Assembly: GCA_905182785.1 (NCBI GenBank)
Contig: CAJJDF010000035.1
Span: forward strand, 1-64,000
Length of the DNA: 64,000 nt
Origin: an uncultured Flavobacteriales bacterium
GTDB lineage: Bacteria > Bacteroidota > Bacteroidia > Flavobacteriales_D > CAJJDF01
Direction of reading: 5' to 3'
A program made the position numbers and the translations under genes. Every line of letters starts with the position of its first letter. The first letter of the stretch is position 1. Below the pieces are notes generated by a model, which saw only the letters and a list, made by a program, of their open reading frames with translations, had not been told where the DNA came from and did no database searches. Below, piece by piece: positions 53,221 through 61,880 of the stretch.

Positions 53221-53799
53221 TTACTTCCCCATCAACTTAGCCACATATTTACCTACAATATCAAACTCAAGGTTTACTTTATTTCCAACTTTCAGATACT
53301 TGAAAAAAGTATTATCATACGTATAAGGAATAATTGCAACTGAAAAAGATTTATCTCCAGAATCACAAACCGTTAAACTAGTTCCATTTACCGTAATAGA
53401 ACCTTTAGCTACGGTTACATCATCTGAATTATAGTCAAAATAATATTCCCAAGAACCATCCAATTCTACAATTTTGGTGCAAGTTCCTAATGTATCCACA
53501 TGTCCTTGAACAATGTGTCCGTCAAGTCTTGCTCCTATTTTGGTGCATCTTTCTAAGTTTATTGCATCTCCTGCTTTTAATAAACCAATTGTTGTTCTAT
53601 TTAGTGTTTCTTCAATTGCAGTAACTGTGTATGTATCATTTTCAATTTCTACAACAGTTAAACAACATCCGTTATGAGCAACACTTTGGTCTATTTTTAA
53701 TTCTTTGGTTAAGTTCGATTTCACCACTAAATCTACATTTCCTCCTTTTGGAGTAACAGATACAATTTCAGCTAATTCTTCAATAATTCCTGTGAACAT
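53221..53799 (-). CDS. ribE: Riboflavin synthase, alpha subunit
   Basis: A 192-aa protein of two tandem lumazine-binding barrels that dismutates 6,7-dimethyl-8-ribityllumazine to riboflavin. The start MFTGIIEE, NGCCLTV, GHIVQGHVD and NGTSLTV landmarks are diagnostic. It lies 2 nt downstream of the thiolase gene on the same strand; this is a common arrangement only by chance. It is a cytoplasmic enzyme with no unusual feature. Confidence 0.96.
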   Translation of the reverse strand: MFTGIIEELAEIVSVTPKGGNVDLVVKSNLTKELKIDQSVAHNGCCLTVVEIENDTYTVTAIEETLNRTTIGLLKAGDAINLERCTKIGARLDGHIVQGHVDTLGTCTKIVELDGSWEYYFDYNSDDVTVAKGSITVNGTSLTVCDSGDKSFSVAIIPYTYDNTFFKYLKVGNKVNLEFDIVGKYVAKLMGK

Positions 53800-53801
53800 T
53801 C

Positions 53802-55013
53802 TTATAAATTTACGTTTTCAATAATAGTTGCATACCCTTGCCCTACTCCAATACACATTGTACACAATGCATATTTCTTATTCGTTTTGTTTAATTCTAT
53901 AGAAGCAGTTTGCAATAATCTTGCTCCTGTAACACCTAATGGGTGACCAATAGCAATTGCTCCTCCATTTGGGTTTATTCTTGGGTCGTTATCTGCTAAA
54001 CCAAGCTCGCGAGTACAAGCCAAGGCTTGAGCTGCAAATGCTTCGTTTAATTCAATTACATCCATATCTTCTAAAGTTAAACCTGCTCTTTTAAGTGCTT
54101 TTTTTGAAGCTCCCACTGGTCCAATCCCCATAATCCTTGGCTCTACTCCAAATACAGCAGAAGATACAATTCTCGATAAAGGTTTTAGGTTATGTTTTTT
54201 TACATAATCTTCAGAAACAACTAAAACTGCTGCTGCTCCATCATTCAATCCTGATGAATTTCCTGCAGTTACTGTTCCTCCTTCTTTTTTGAAAGCTGGT
54301 CTTAGTTTCCCTAAAATCTCCATAGAAGAAGTTGGCTTTACAAACTCATCTTTAGCAAATTTTATTGGATCTTTTTTCCTTTGAGGAATTTCAACAGTCA
54401 TAATTTCCTCTGCCAATCTACCATTTTCTTGAGCTTTGGTTGCTTTTTGTTGAGACCACAGAGCAAACTTATCTTGGTCCTCTCTTGAAATGTTATACTT
54501 TTCAACCAAATTTTCAGCAGTTTCACCCATTCCGTGAGTTCCATATAATTCTTTCATTTTTGGATTTACAAACCTCCATCCAAAACTAGAATCGTGCATT
54601 TGTGCGTCTCTCCCAAAAGGTTTAGAAACCTTAGAAATAACCCAAGGTCCTCTTGTCATATTCTCTACTCCTCCTGCAATGTACACGTCACCTTCTCCAT
54701 TGTTTATGGCTCTTTGTGCATGAACCACAGAACTCATTCCTGAAGCACATAATCTATTTACTGTTTCTCCTGGTACAGAAAAAGGCATTCCTGCCAATAA
54801 ACTACTCATACGAGCTACATTTCTATTGTCTTCTCCTGCTTGGTTCGCACATCCAAAAATCACATCTTCCACATCTTCTTTTGGAATATTCGAATTTCTT
54901 TTCATTAATTCTTCTATCACCAAAGCCCCCAAATCATCAGTACGTATAGATGAAAGTGTTCCTGTGAAACTTCCTATTGGTGTACGGATGGCGTCTAATA
55001 TATATGCGTTCAT
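53802..55013 (-). CDS. Acetyl-CoA C-acyltransferase (thiolase, PcaF/FadA-like)
   Basis: A 403-aa thiolase. The nucleophile C89 is in NRLCASGMS, the catalytic H357 in AIGHPLG, and C387 in TMCIGVGQG; all are in place. The GGVENMTRGP motif and a length near 400 aa resemble degradative beta-ketoadipyl-CoA or 3-ketoacyl-CoA thiolases. It cleaves or forms acyl-CoA with acetyl-CoA; the exact substrate is not fixed. The next gene, ribE, follows by 2 nt, so they are probably one transcript. Confidence 0.94.
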   Translation of the reverse strand: MNAYILDAIRTPIGSFTGTLSSIRTDDLGALVIEELMKRNSNIPKEDVEDVIFGCANQAGEDNRNVARMSSLLAGMPFSVPGETVNRLCASGMSSVVHAQRAINNGEGDVYIAGGVENMTRGPWVISKVSKPFGRDAQMHDSSFGWRFVNPKMKELYGTHGMGETAENLVEKYNISREDQDKFALWSQQKATKAQENGRLAEEIMTVEIPQRKKDPIKFAKDEFVKPTSSMEILGKLRPAFKKEGGTVTAGNSSGLNDGAAAVLVVSEDYVKKHNLKPLSRIVSSAVFGVEPRIMGIGPVGASKKALKRAGLTLEDMDVIELNEAFAAQALACTRELGLADNDPRINPNGGAIAIGHPLGVTGARLLQTASIELNKTNKKYALCTMCIGVGQGYATIIENVNL

Positions 55014-55076
55014 GTGTTTTCTTTTTGTTGTGCGAATTTAAGGAATTTTTTATTGTTATTAGCTTTTCTAAGTAAC

Positions 55077-55170
55077 GTCATGCTGAATTCACTTGAGAAT
55101 CTTTATTCATTGAAATATTACGAAATATAAACGTGATTCTTCTGAAGACCCGAAGTAAATTCGAAGTGAC
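55077..55170. repeat. Dispersed-type imperfect inverted repeat (second member)
   Basis: The left end GTCATGCTGAATTCACTTGA and the right end AAATTCGAAGTGAC (whose complement begins GTCACTTCGAATTTACTT) match imperfectly. The left arm shares its first 12 nt with the element at 39635..39734. It sits upstream of the thiolase gene and downstream of the DUF2461 gene. Confidence 0.6.
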
Positions 55171-55219
55171 TAATGAAAACCCAAACTAATCATTATTACC
55201 TATCCTTTTATTAAAAAAT

Positions 55220-55897
55220 CTAACTTCTTATGTTTATAATTGGTTTGGATAGAAATTTTGCAAATGGCTCTGCAATTTTATAGGCTTCTATTAATTTTTT
55301 TTCTAATCCTTCTTCAAAAATAATATCTGGTGAAAAAGTGGTGTACACATAAAATTTCTTATTGTACATTAAGGATTGCTTCTCCCCTGCTTCTTGAAAT
55401 TCTTTTGGTAACCTTGCGTTTTTATCTCCTTTTACTTCTCCAAAAACTTCTTTAAATTTTTTGTTGGAAATAATTTTATTAAACTCTTTCATGTTCTCTG
55501 CAATTTCTTCTCGCATGGCATACAAATCATTTTTTTCAGGAGAAAAAATCCCTGTATAAACTCTCACATGTTCTGGCGTTAACTCAAAATAAATTCCTGG
55601 GTGCACTCGGTCTTTTTTTCCTCCTGGCGAAATAGCTGCCGAACGATTTAACTTGTATGGAGTTTTATCTTTCGAAAAACGAATATCTCTATTTATTCTA
55701 AATACGCAATCTTTGTATGTCAAATGGATAGAACCGTCCAGTTTTTGCATTTCTTCAATCATCACAGTCACAAAATTATCGAAAGGAGTTTTTACACTTT
55801 CATGATAGCGTTTTCGATTTTCGTCAAACCAATCTTTGTTATTATTAGGAGCTAACTCTTTGAAAAAATCTAAAAAATCGGGTGTAAAATGTATCAT
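55220..55897 (-). CDS. DUF2461 (TIGR02453) family protein
   Basis: A 225-aa protein matching the DUF2461/TIGR02453 family: LAPNNNKDWFDENRKRY, then FRINRDIRFSKDKTPYK and NAR.P (landmarks WFDENRKRY, RFSKDKTPYK). The family has no assigned function. No signal peptide or membrane span was seen. Upstream at 55931..55948 is an 8-bp inverted repeat (TTTTGAAC-AA-GTTCAAAA). Confidence 0.9.
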   Translation of the reverse strand: MIHFTPDFLDFFKELAPNNNKDWFDENRKRYHESVKTPFDNFVTVMIEEMQKLDGSIHLTYKDCVFRINRDIRFSKDKTPYKLNRSAAISPGGKKDRVHPGIYFELTPEHVRVYTGIFSPEKNDLYAMREEIAENMKEFNKIISNKKFKEVFGEVKGDKNARLPKEFQEAGEKQSLMYNKKFYVYTTFSPDIIFEEGLEKKLIEAYKIAEPFAKFLSKPIINIRS

Positions 55898-56003
55898 AAT
55901 TAGTTTTTTTTAATAAGTTGGCCCGATATATTTTGAACAAGTTCAAAACCTTCAGACCGCATGTTTTATTTTCTATTTTAACTCTGAGAGTTTATTAATA
56001 GTG

Positions 56004-56024
56004 GCCCTGAGGTTCTCGAAGGGC
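56004..56024. repeat. Short hairpin of the CCCTGAG-type intergenic repeat
   Basis: GCCCT..AGGGC arms with inner GAG/CTC pairing (GCCCTGAGG ... TCGAAGGGC). It ends at the last base of the stop codon of the 76-aa gene. CCCTGAG..CGAAGGG palindromes are frequent between genes in many Bacteroidota. Confidence 0.5.
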
Positions 56025-56254
56025 TATTCTTCTATTCCTATTGTAACATCAGCAGTTATACCATTTTCTGCTAGTTTTCCTGGCAGTAGTTGTTTTAACT
56101 CTTCTTTTATAAGAGCATATACTTCTTCTTCTACTTTTTGTTTTCTCTTTTCATCCGAGAGTAATCTAGAAGCAAAACCCACCAACTTACCTTTTTCTTG
56201 TGCAATTACTTGCTGAGAATTGGTAACGTCTATTTTTAATGTTATATGACTCAT
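56024..56254 (-). CDS. Small conserved-looking protein, unknown
   Basis: A 76-aa protein, mostly alpha-helical by composition, with a Lys/Glu-rich middle (SDEKRKQKVEEEVYALIKEELKQ, landmark EEVYALIKEE). It starts 2 nt after the DUF2797 stop on the same strand and so is likely co-expressed. No motif, signal or membrane segment was recognised. A very short REP-like hairpin abuts its stop. Confidence 0.6.
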   Translation of the reverse strand: MSHITLKIDVTNSQQVIAQEKGKLVGFASRLLSDEKRKQKVEEEVYALIKEELKQLLPGKLAENGITADVTIGIEE

Positions 56255-56256
56255 TA

Positions 56257-57045
56257 TTAAAAATTTAACTGAATGTGATGCCCCGTATATTTTCTGATAT
56301 TGATTACTGTATTGTCATCAAATATGAAATACTGCCCTTTTATCCCCATCAGCTTTTTCCTGAATTTAGGTATTTTCTCTAAATTAACACTCGTTACTTT
56401 AGTCGGATATTTTAATACTGGGTAATTTATTTCAGTAATATCATCATTCTCTGATAGGTATTGACTTAAATCACTTGGCAATGTTTCTTCCAACTCCCAT
56501 TTCACTTCTTCCAAATCTACTCCTTCCAGAATATCGTTTGTCAGCATTTTACGCCAGTTTGTTTTGTCGGTAAACTTCTCTTTTAATGCTACTTCTATAT
56601 CTCCCGCCAATCTTCTATAGGGTACTTCTGCCAAAATAATTCCAGAGGAAGCTCCTTGATCTATCCATCTGTAAGGCAAATTTTGTCCGTTAGTAATTCC
56701 AACCTTTACAGCACTAGATATAGCCAAATAAACATAATGTGGCACATTATGATATTTCTCTTCCCATTCTACATTTCTTCCTTTACCAAGATGCGCTTCA
56801 CATAATTCTGGTTTTATGATACAAGGCGAAGCTTGTGGTGCATTGATGAAACAAGAATAACAAAATCCTTGTGCAAAAGATGTTTTGGTCTTTTTACCAC
56901 ACGAAGTACAGTTTATTTGTCCGTTATAAATAAACTCTACTTCATTCCCTATTAATTCATTTACGTGAATTTGTTGTTCTCCCAAATAATAATCGACTGT
57001 GCCGTTATCGTATTTAGTATTCATTTTTTTAAAGTAAAAATCCAT
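56257..57045 (-). CDS. DUF2797 family protein
   Basis: A 262-aa protein with two CxxC pairs in the N-terminal third (INCTSCGKKTKTSF and GFCYSCF, landmarks CTSCGKK, CYSC), probably a zinc site. A later stretch has YVYLAISSAVKVGITNG and RWIDQGA with a basic helix (landmarks VKVGITNG, RWIDQGA), reminiscent of a GIY-YIG-like fold. This is the DUF2797 signature. The function is not established. It is followed 2 nt later by a 76-aa gene. Confidence 0.85.
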   Translation of the reverse strand: MDFYFKKMNTKYDNGTVDYYLGEQQIHVNELIGNEVEFIYNGQINCTSCGKKTKTSFAQGFCYSCFINAPQASPCIIKPELCEAHLGKGRNVEWEEKYHNVPHYVYLAISSAVKVGITNGQNLPYRWIDQGASSGIILAEVPYRRLAGDIEVALKEKFTDKTNWRKMLTNDILEGVDLEEVKWELEETLPSDLSQYLSENDDITEINYPVLKYPTKVTSVNLEKIPKFRKKLMGIKGQYFIFDDNTVINIRKYTGHHIQLNF

Positions 57046-57098
57046 GTTTTGTAGACGTTTTATTGTCTTTGAAATTACAATTATTGTAGCTTAAAAAC

Positions 57099-57136
57099 TA
57101 AAAAATCCTAACAGGTTTTAAAAACCTGTTAGGATT
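57099..57136 (-). terminator. Strong hairpin terminator of priA; 16-bp perfect inverted repeat
   Basis: Arms AATCCTAACAGGTTTT (57104..57119) and AAAACCTGTTAGGATT (57121..57136) are exact complements. On the minus strand the hairpin is followed by a T run, about 10 nt past the priA stop at 57147. The CTAACAGGTTTT..AAAACCTGTTAG core also fits a widely dispersed Bacteroidota repeat. Confidence 0.85.
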
Positions 57137-57146
57137 GAAATAAAAA

Positions 57147-59612
57147 TCAATAAAAATCTACATCCATTACAACTCTTGCCGACTTGAAATGGGGTTCATT
57201 CTGAAATTTACCTACGGAATCATTGATAAATTCTTTCAGTTTTACTGGAGAAATTTTACGCTCAAATTTTATCAAAATCTGATTAATGTACATATTCTTG
57301 ATTCTGGAAATTGCTGGAGTTTCTGGCCCTAGCACTCTTCCTCCCAGTTGTTTTTTTAGCGTTTTGGCAAGTTCTTGTGAACCCAATAAGGATGTATCTC
57401 TGTCTCTGTGATGAATCACAATTTTTATTAATCTATAAAAAGGTGGATACCCATATTTCTCTCTTTCTTCAATCTCTTGGTTGTACATCCCTATGTAATC
57501 GTTATCAATTACTCTCTGTATAACAGGGTGATCGGGCGAATAGGTTTGAATAATTACTTTCCCTTGTTTTGCTTTTCTTCCTGCTCTTCCTGCCACTTGT
57601 GTAAGTAACTGAAAAGAACGCTCAAATGATCTAAAATCAGGATAATGCAATAAACTGTCGGCATTTAAAACACCCACCATTCCTACATTATCAAAATCCA
57701 ACCCTTTGGTTACCATTTGGGTTCCCACAAGTATGTCTATCAATCCTTGTTCAAAATCATCTATAATGTTTTGGTAGCCATTTTTGTTTCTGGTCGTGTC
57801 ATAATCCATTCTTTTGATGGAATGTTTTGGAAAATAAATGGACAACTCCTCCTCTATTTTCTCTGTTCCAAACCCTACCATTTTTAATGAATTACTTCCA
57901 CAAGCTTTGCATTTAGAAATTGGTTTTTCTGCGTAACCACAGTAATGGCATTTTTGCAAGTGGGTGTACTTATGGTAAGTTAAACTAATGTCACAATTCT
58001 TACATTGTGGCACCCACGCACAGGTTTCGCATACCCAAGAAGGATTATATCCTCTTCGGTTTTGAAACAAAATAATTTGTTCTTTATTTTCTAAAAATTG
58101 CCCTATTTCATTTAATAAAAATTGAGAGAAATGCGATTTCATTTTCTTTCTTTTTGTTGCTTCCTGCAAATCAGAAATAACAATATTGGGTAAAGTGGCT
58201 GCTCCAAACCGTTCTTTCAGTTCTACAAATCCAAACCTGTCTTCTTTTGCATTCCAATAAGACTCTATGGACGGAGTTGCAGACCCCAACAAAACTTTAC
58301 CTCCATAGATTCTTGCCAAATACATGGAAGCATCACGCCCGTTATATCTTGGTGCAGGTTCATTTTGCTTGTAAGAAGCATCATGTTCTTCATCCACTAC
58401 TATCAACCCTAAATTTGTGAAAGGAAGAAAAACAGCAGATCTTGCACCAATTATTATCTGGAACCTACTTTCTTTTCCTTTTAGCAATTCACTCCAAACT
58501 TCAACTCTTTCATTGGAATTGTATTTGGAATGATATATTCCTATCTTATCTCCAAATTTCTTTCTTAATCGAGAAATAATTTGAGTGGTAAGTGCAATTT
58601 CAGGCAATAAATAAAGGACTTGATTTCCTTGTTCTATTTGCTCCTGAATAAGCTGAATGTATATTTCTGTTTTCCCACTACCTGTTACTCCGTGAATTAA
58701 AGTAACGTCCTTTGTTTTAAAATGAGATTTTATTTCGATCAGAGCCTTTGTCTGTGCTTCAGAAAGCTTATCTATTTCTTCGGTTTGTTTCTTATCCTTT
58801 GTTATTCTAGAAATCTCTTGCGAATATTCTTCCAAATAACCTTTGGTAACCAATTGCTTTACCGTAGCCGAATTTGTGTTTGCTTCAATAATCAATTTCT
58901 TTTTAGAAATTGCTCCTTTCATAGAATTCAACAAGTGATTGAACATCATAAAAGTATCCAATTGCTTGGGGGCTTTTGTCAATTTATCAAAAGCTTCTTT
59001 TATTTGTTCCTCTCCAAAATTATCGGGGAACTGAATGTAAGTAGCTGTTTTGGCCTTATATTTTTCTTGAACTTGTTCGGCAACAACAATATAGTTTTTT
59101 TCTAACAAAGACTTAATGATAGAATAAGCTGATTTTAACTGTAAAATAGATTCAACCTCCTGCAATTCAAGAATGTTACTAATCTCTAACGCTTCTATAA
59201 TTAAATATTCTTTGTCTGACAATGACTTCACATCTATTTCAACAGCTTTATTGAGGATGATTTTTGTCTTACTCACCAACTTCAAACCAGTAGGAAGTGC
59301 AGCATTCATAACTTCTCCAATAGTACAGAGGTAATAAGTGCTTATCCATTTCCAGAATTTCAATTGCTCTTGATTTACAATTGGGAATTCATCTAGAATA
59401 GAATCTACGTATTTTGCTTCGTAATTTTTAGGTGGTGTTTCGTGATAAGAATGAATAATTCCTGAGTACAATTTTTTTTTACCAAATTGCACAATAACTC
59501 TCTTCCCTACCTTAACCGAATCATTCAAATCAAATGGAACACGATAAGTAAAAAGATTAGGAACAGCAAGTGGTAGAATAACATCTACAAATATGGCAAC
59601 TTTTGTGGGCAT
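57147..59612 (-). CDS. priA: Primosomal replication helicase PriA
   Basis: An 821-aa 3'-5' superfamily 2 helicase that restarts stalled replication forks. The N-terminal DNA-binding region has DVILPLAVPNLFTYRVP (landmark NLFTYRVP). Walker A GVTGSGKTE, the DEEHDASYKQ motif II and a zinc domain with eight cysteines in four pairs (CETC, CKNC, CHYC, CKAC) are all present, then GTQMVTKGLDF and GRAGR. The frame begins at GTG 59639, but I prefer ATG 59612 (MPTKVAIF), as a perfect TATCTTTG box at 59619..59626 lies 6 nt upstream of it. It ends at a strong hairpin terminator. Confidence 0.95.
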   Translation of the reverse strand: MPTKVAIFVDVILPLAVPNLFTYRVPFDLNDSVKVGKRVIVQFGKKKLYSGIIHSYHETPPKNYEAKYVDSILDEFPIVNQEQLKFWKWISTYYLCTIGEVMNAALPTGLKLVSKTKIILNKAVEIDVKSLSDKEYLIIEALEISNILELQEVESILQLKSAYSIIKSLLEKNYIVVAEQVQEKYKAKTATYIQFPDNFGEEQIKEAFDKLTKAPKQLDTFMMFNHLLNSMKGAISKKKLIIEANTNSATVKQLVTKGYLEEYSQEISRITKDKKQTEEIDKLSEAQTKALIEIKSHFKTKDVTLIHGVTGSGKTEIYIQLIQEQIEQGNQVLYLLPEIALTTQIISRLRKKFGDKIGIYHSKYNSNERVEVWSELLKGKESRFQIIIGARSAVFLPFTNLGLIVVDEEHDASYKQNEPAPRYNGRDASMYLARIYGGKVLLGSATPSIESYWNAKEDRFGFVELKERFGAATLPNIVISDLQEATKRKKMKSHFSQFLLNEIGQFLENKEQIILFQNRRGYNPSWVCETCAWVPQCKNCDISLTYHKYTHLQKCHYCGYAEKPISKCKACGSNSLKMVGFGTEKIEEELSIYFPKHSIKRMDYDTTRNKNGYQNIIDDFEQGLIDILVGTQMVTKGLDFDNVGMVGVLNADSLLHYPDFRSFERSFQLLTQVAGRAGRKAKQGKVIIQTYSPDHPVIQRVIDNDYIGMYNQEIEEREKYGYPPFYRLIKIVIHHRDRDTSLLGSQELAKTLKKQLGGRVLGPETPAISRIKNMYINQILIKFERKISPVKLKEFINDSVGKFQNEPHFKSARVVMDVDFY

Positions 59613-59618
59613 AGCCAC

Positions 59619-59626
59619 CAAAGATA
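59619..59626 (-). promoter_or_regulatory. TATCTTTG -7-like box at the priA start
   Basis: On the minus strand TATCTTTG ends 6 nt before the ATG at 59612, so a start point near the ATG would be leaderless or nearly so. No TTTG is placed at -33; a TTTTAG is nearby. Confidence 0.4.
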
Positions 59627-59656
59627 CTTTTTTTAACACTAAAATTGACTGATTTA

Positions 59657-60511
59657 TTAACGAATTAATTTAACATATCCTTTTTGGGACTGGATGTTAT
59701 TTCCACCTTTTGAACTGGTCGTTAAAGTCCAAACATAATCTCCTTCTGGAATCTCAACTCCTCTGAAATTTCCATTCCATCCTTCTGAATTAGAATTTGT
59801 TTTGAAGATCATTTCACGACTTAAGTTATAAACAGAAAATTCATAGTTTTTGATAGCATAATCAGAACTAACTGGAGTAAACACATCATTAACCCCGTCA
59901 TTATTTGGTGTAAATGCATTTGGCACATAAGCATAACTAATTATTGAATCAGAATAAACAGTATTTATAGCTCGATCAAAAGTATCTAATACTGTTAAAA
60001 TTGAAGTGCAATGATCTACATTTCCATGTATATCGGTTACAGTAATAGTTACCCAGTTCCCTCCTATTGATTCAATATCAAATATATATTTATCTAAAGA
60101 TATATTTGATATTGAAGAGTTATCTTTACTTCCATTATTGATTATTGAATTATCAATTACTGCTTCACCAGAAGCATTTAAATAAACAAGAGCATCTTGA
60201 CAATTCACAACTGGTTTCAATGTATCCATAACAGTAATAATAGAAGTATAATAATCTTCATTTCCATATATATCTGTTACAGTTAATGTAACCCAATTTT
60301 CTCCTATTTCTTCATCAGTAAATGTATCTTTATCTATAAACATAGAATAAACTGAGCTATTATTACTTACATTTTTGATGAATGAATTATCAATAACTGC
60401 AATACCAAAGGCATTGAGATATATAGTAGCTTTTTCAAAAACAATATCTGCTGATTTAGCATTATTTGTTAAAACAAAAGTTGACAGTAAGAGTATTAAT
60501 AGTTTTTTCAT
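59657..60511 (-). CDS. Small type IX cargo protein with two internal repeats and type B sorting domain
   Basis: A 284-aa exported protein. Signal peptide at 1-20 (ending AKSA). Two repeats of about 70 residues follow, at 28-97 and 107-177, both with YLNA.G.AVIDNS, a variable loop, then NWVT.TVTDI.GN and TS..TV.DT. This is a HYR-like, extracellular beta-sandwich architecture. The C-terminal type B domain starts near 198 (NAFTPNNDGVND, then GWNGNFRG). It is probably surface-displayed by the type IX system. No catalytic motif. It is single, followed after 17 nt by the longer priA reading frame. Confidence 0.88.
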   Translation of the reverse strand: MKKLLILLLSTFVLTNNAKSADIVFEKATIYLNAFGIAVIDNSFIKNVSNNSSVYSMFIDKDTFTDEEIGENWVTLTVTDIYGNEDYYTSIITVMDTLKPVVNCQDALVYLNASGEAVIDNSIINNGSKDNSSISNISLDKYIFDIESIGGNWVTITVTDIHGNVDHCTSILTVLDTFDRAINTVYSDSIISYAYVPNAFTPNNDGVNDVFTPVSSDYAIKNYEFSVYNLSREMIFKTNSNSEGWNGNFRGVEIPEGDYVWTLTTSSKGGNNIQSQKGYVKLIR

Positions 60512-61097
60512 CTTGGTTTATTTTAAGAACTATACAACTAGTACGGAGAAGGAAAAAAAATGTTTCGGTTTTTTAATGAATAATATATAGCTGTATCAGC
60601 ATTTACACTTATTTCACTTACTTAGTTTAGATTAATTAACTGCAATTATGAGTATTAATCCCTAAGTCGTTTGCAAAAAAAAACTTTTCTATTTAGAAGT
60701 TAAAATAACTAAATATATAAAATCAAGAAAGAAATGAATATTAAATTAATGACTCATTTAAATGACATTTATGTTATTCAGGTGGTAATTCCTAATTAAG
60801 TCGATTCAATTTACTTTGATTTAAACCTATAAGATATGAGAGCAAGAATAACAGAGGATTTCACTTTTACTAACTTAAAATAAATCAGTAAAATCTGATT
60901 CTGGTGATATAATATCAAAAAATTTCGTGATTAATTCCGATAAAAAATTCAAATGGGAGTTTAAAAACTCTAAAAATATTTGAAAATTACATATAGTAAT
61001 TAAGAAGTTGTTTATTCAAAATTTTTGAGAGTAACGGACTAAGAATTGGTTGTTTTGACAATAGATAATGACAGGTGGCAACTTGTAAAACAATAAT
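60512..61097. other. Gene-free AT-rich intergenic region
   Basis: About 590 nt upstream of the small type IX cargo gene and downstream of the TIGR02757 gene. I found only very short reading frames, no hairpin terminator and no TAnnTTTG box that stood out. It may hold a regulatory region or a decayed gene, but nothing can be supported from sequence. Confidence 0.5.
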
Positions 61098-61874
61098 TTA
61101 AAAATTTTCAAAAACACCTAAACCAAATAAGGCAAAGTCATACTTAGCAGGGTCTTTTGGATCTAATTTTCTTAATTCTACATCTAATTCCTTTACTGCT
61201 TTCCAGTCGTTTTGGTTCCTTTTTATTAGCCCGATTTTTCTTGCAACATTTCCAGAATGAACATCCAATGGACAAGATAAATAGGCTGTATCTATTGATT
61301 TCCATATCCCAAAATCAACCCCCATTTTATCATCTCTTACCATCCATCTCAAAAACATAATCAAGCGTTTGGAAGCAGAACCATTTGCTGGACTTGACAC
61401 ATGTTTTAATGTTCTATTTTCTTTGTCACTAACTCCTTCTAAAAAAACATTTCGGAAATTTTCTATTGCACCACTACAATCTTTAGATTTTTCAATTATT
61501 CCTTCAGAAAAAACTTTCTCCAATCCTCCATTATCTCTATATATTCTTCTTATTTGGGAAATAAAACACTTTAAATCCCCCCCATTAAAAGTTCTGTGCT
61601 TAAAATTATTAAACCTTTCTAAATCGCCTTGAGTATGGTTCAAAACAAAATCATAAGGTGAATTATCCATCAATTCCATCATAGAAAAACAATTCTTAAT
61701 AATAGTTTTTCTTTGTCCCCAGGCAATTGTTGCACTTAATAATGCCGAAATTTCAATGTCCTCTTTTTTTGAAAAATTATGAGGTATACTTATAGGGTCA
61801 TCAGCAATAAAATCTGGATTATTGTATAGATCAACTTTAGAATCAAAAAAATCTTTTAAGAATGCTCTTTCCAT
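61098..61874 (-). CDS. TIGR02757 family protein
   Basis: A 258-aa protein of the TIGR02757 family, found mainly in Bacteroidota. Recognised segments are DPISIPHNFSKKEDIEISALLSATIAWGQR (landmarks FSKKEDIEI, ATIAWGQRKT), ASKRLIMFLRWMVR and PLDVHSGNVARKIG (landmarks LRWMVR, DVHSGNVAR). Function unknown; some members resemble DNA-glycosylase-like helical folds, which I would treat as a weak lead. It starts 6 nt after the OmpA-family stop, so the two are probably in one transcript. Confidence 0.88.
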   Translation of the reverse strand: MERAFLKDFFDSKVDLYNNPDFIADDPISIPHNFSKKEDIEISALLSATIAWGQRKTIIKNCFSMMELMDNSPYDFVLNHTQGDLERFNNFKHRTFNGGDLKCFISQIRRIYRDNGGLEKVFSEGIIEKSKDCSGAIENFRNVFLEGVSDKENRTLKHVSSPANGSASKRLIMFLRWMVRDDKMGVDFGIWKSIDTAYLSCPLDVHSGNVARKIGLIKRNQNDWKAVKELDVELRKLDPKDPAKYDFALFGLGVFENF

Positions 61875-61880
61875 ATTTAA

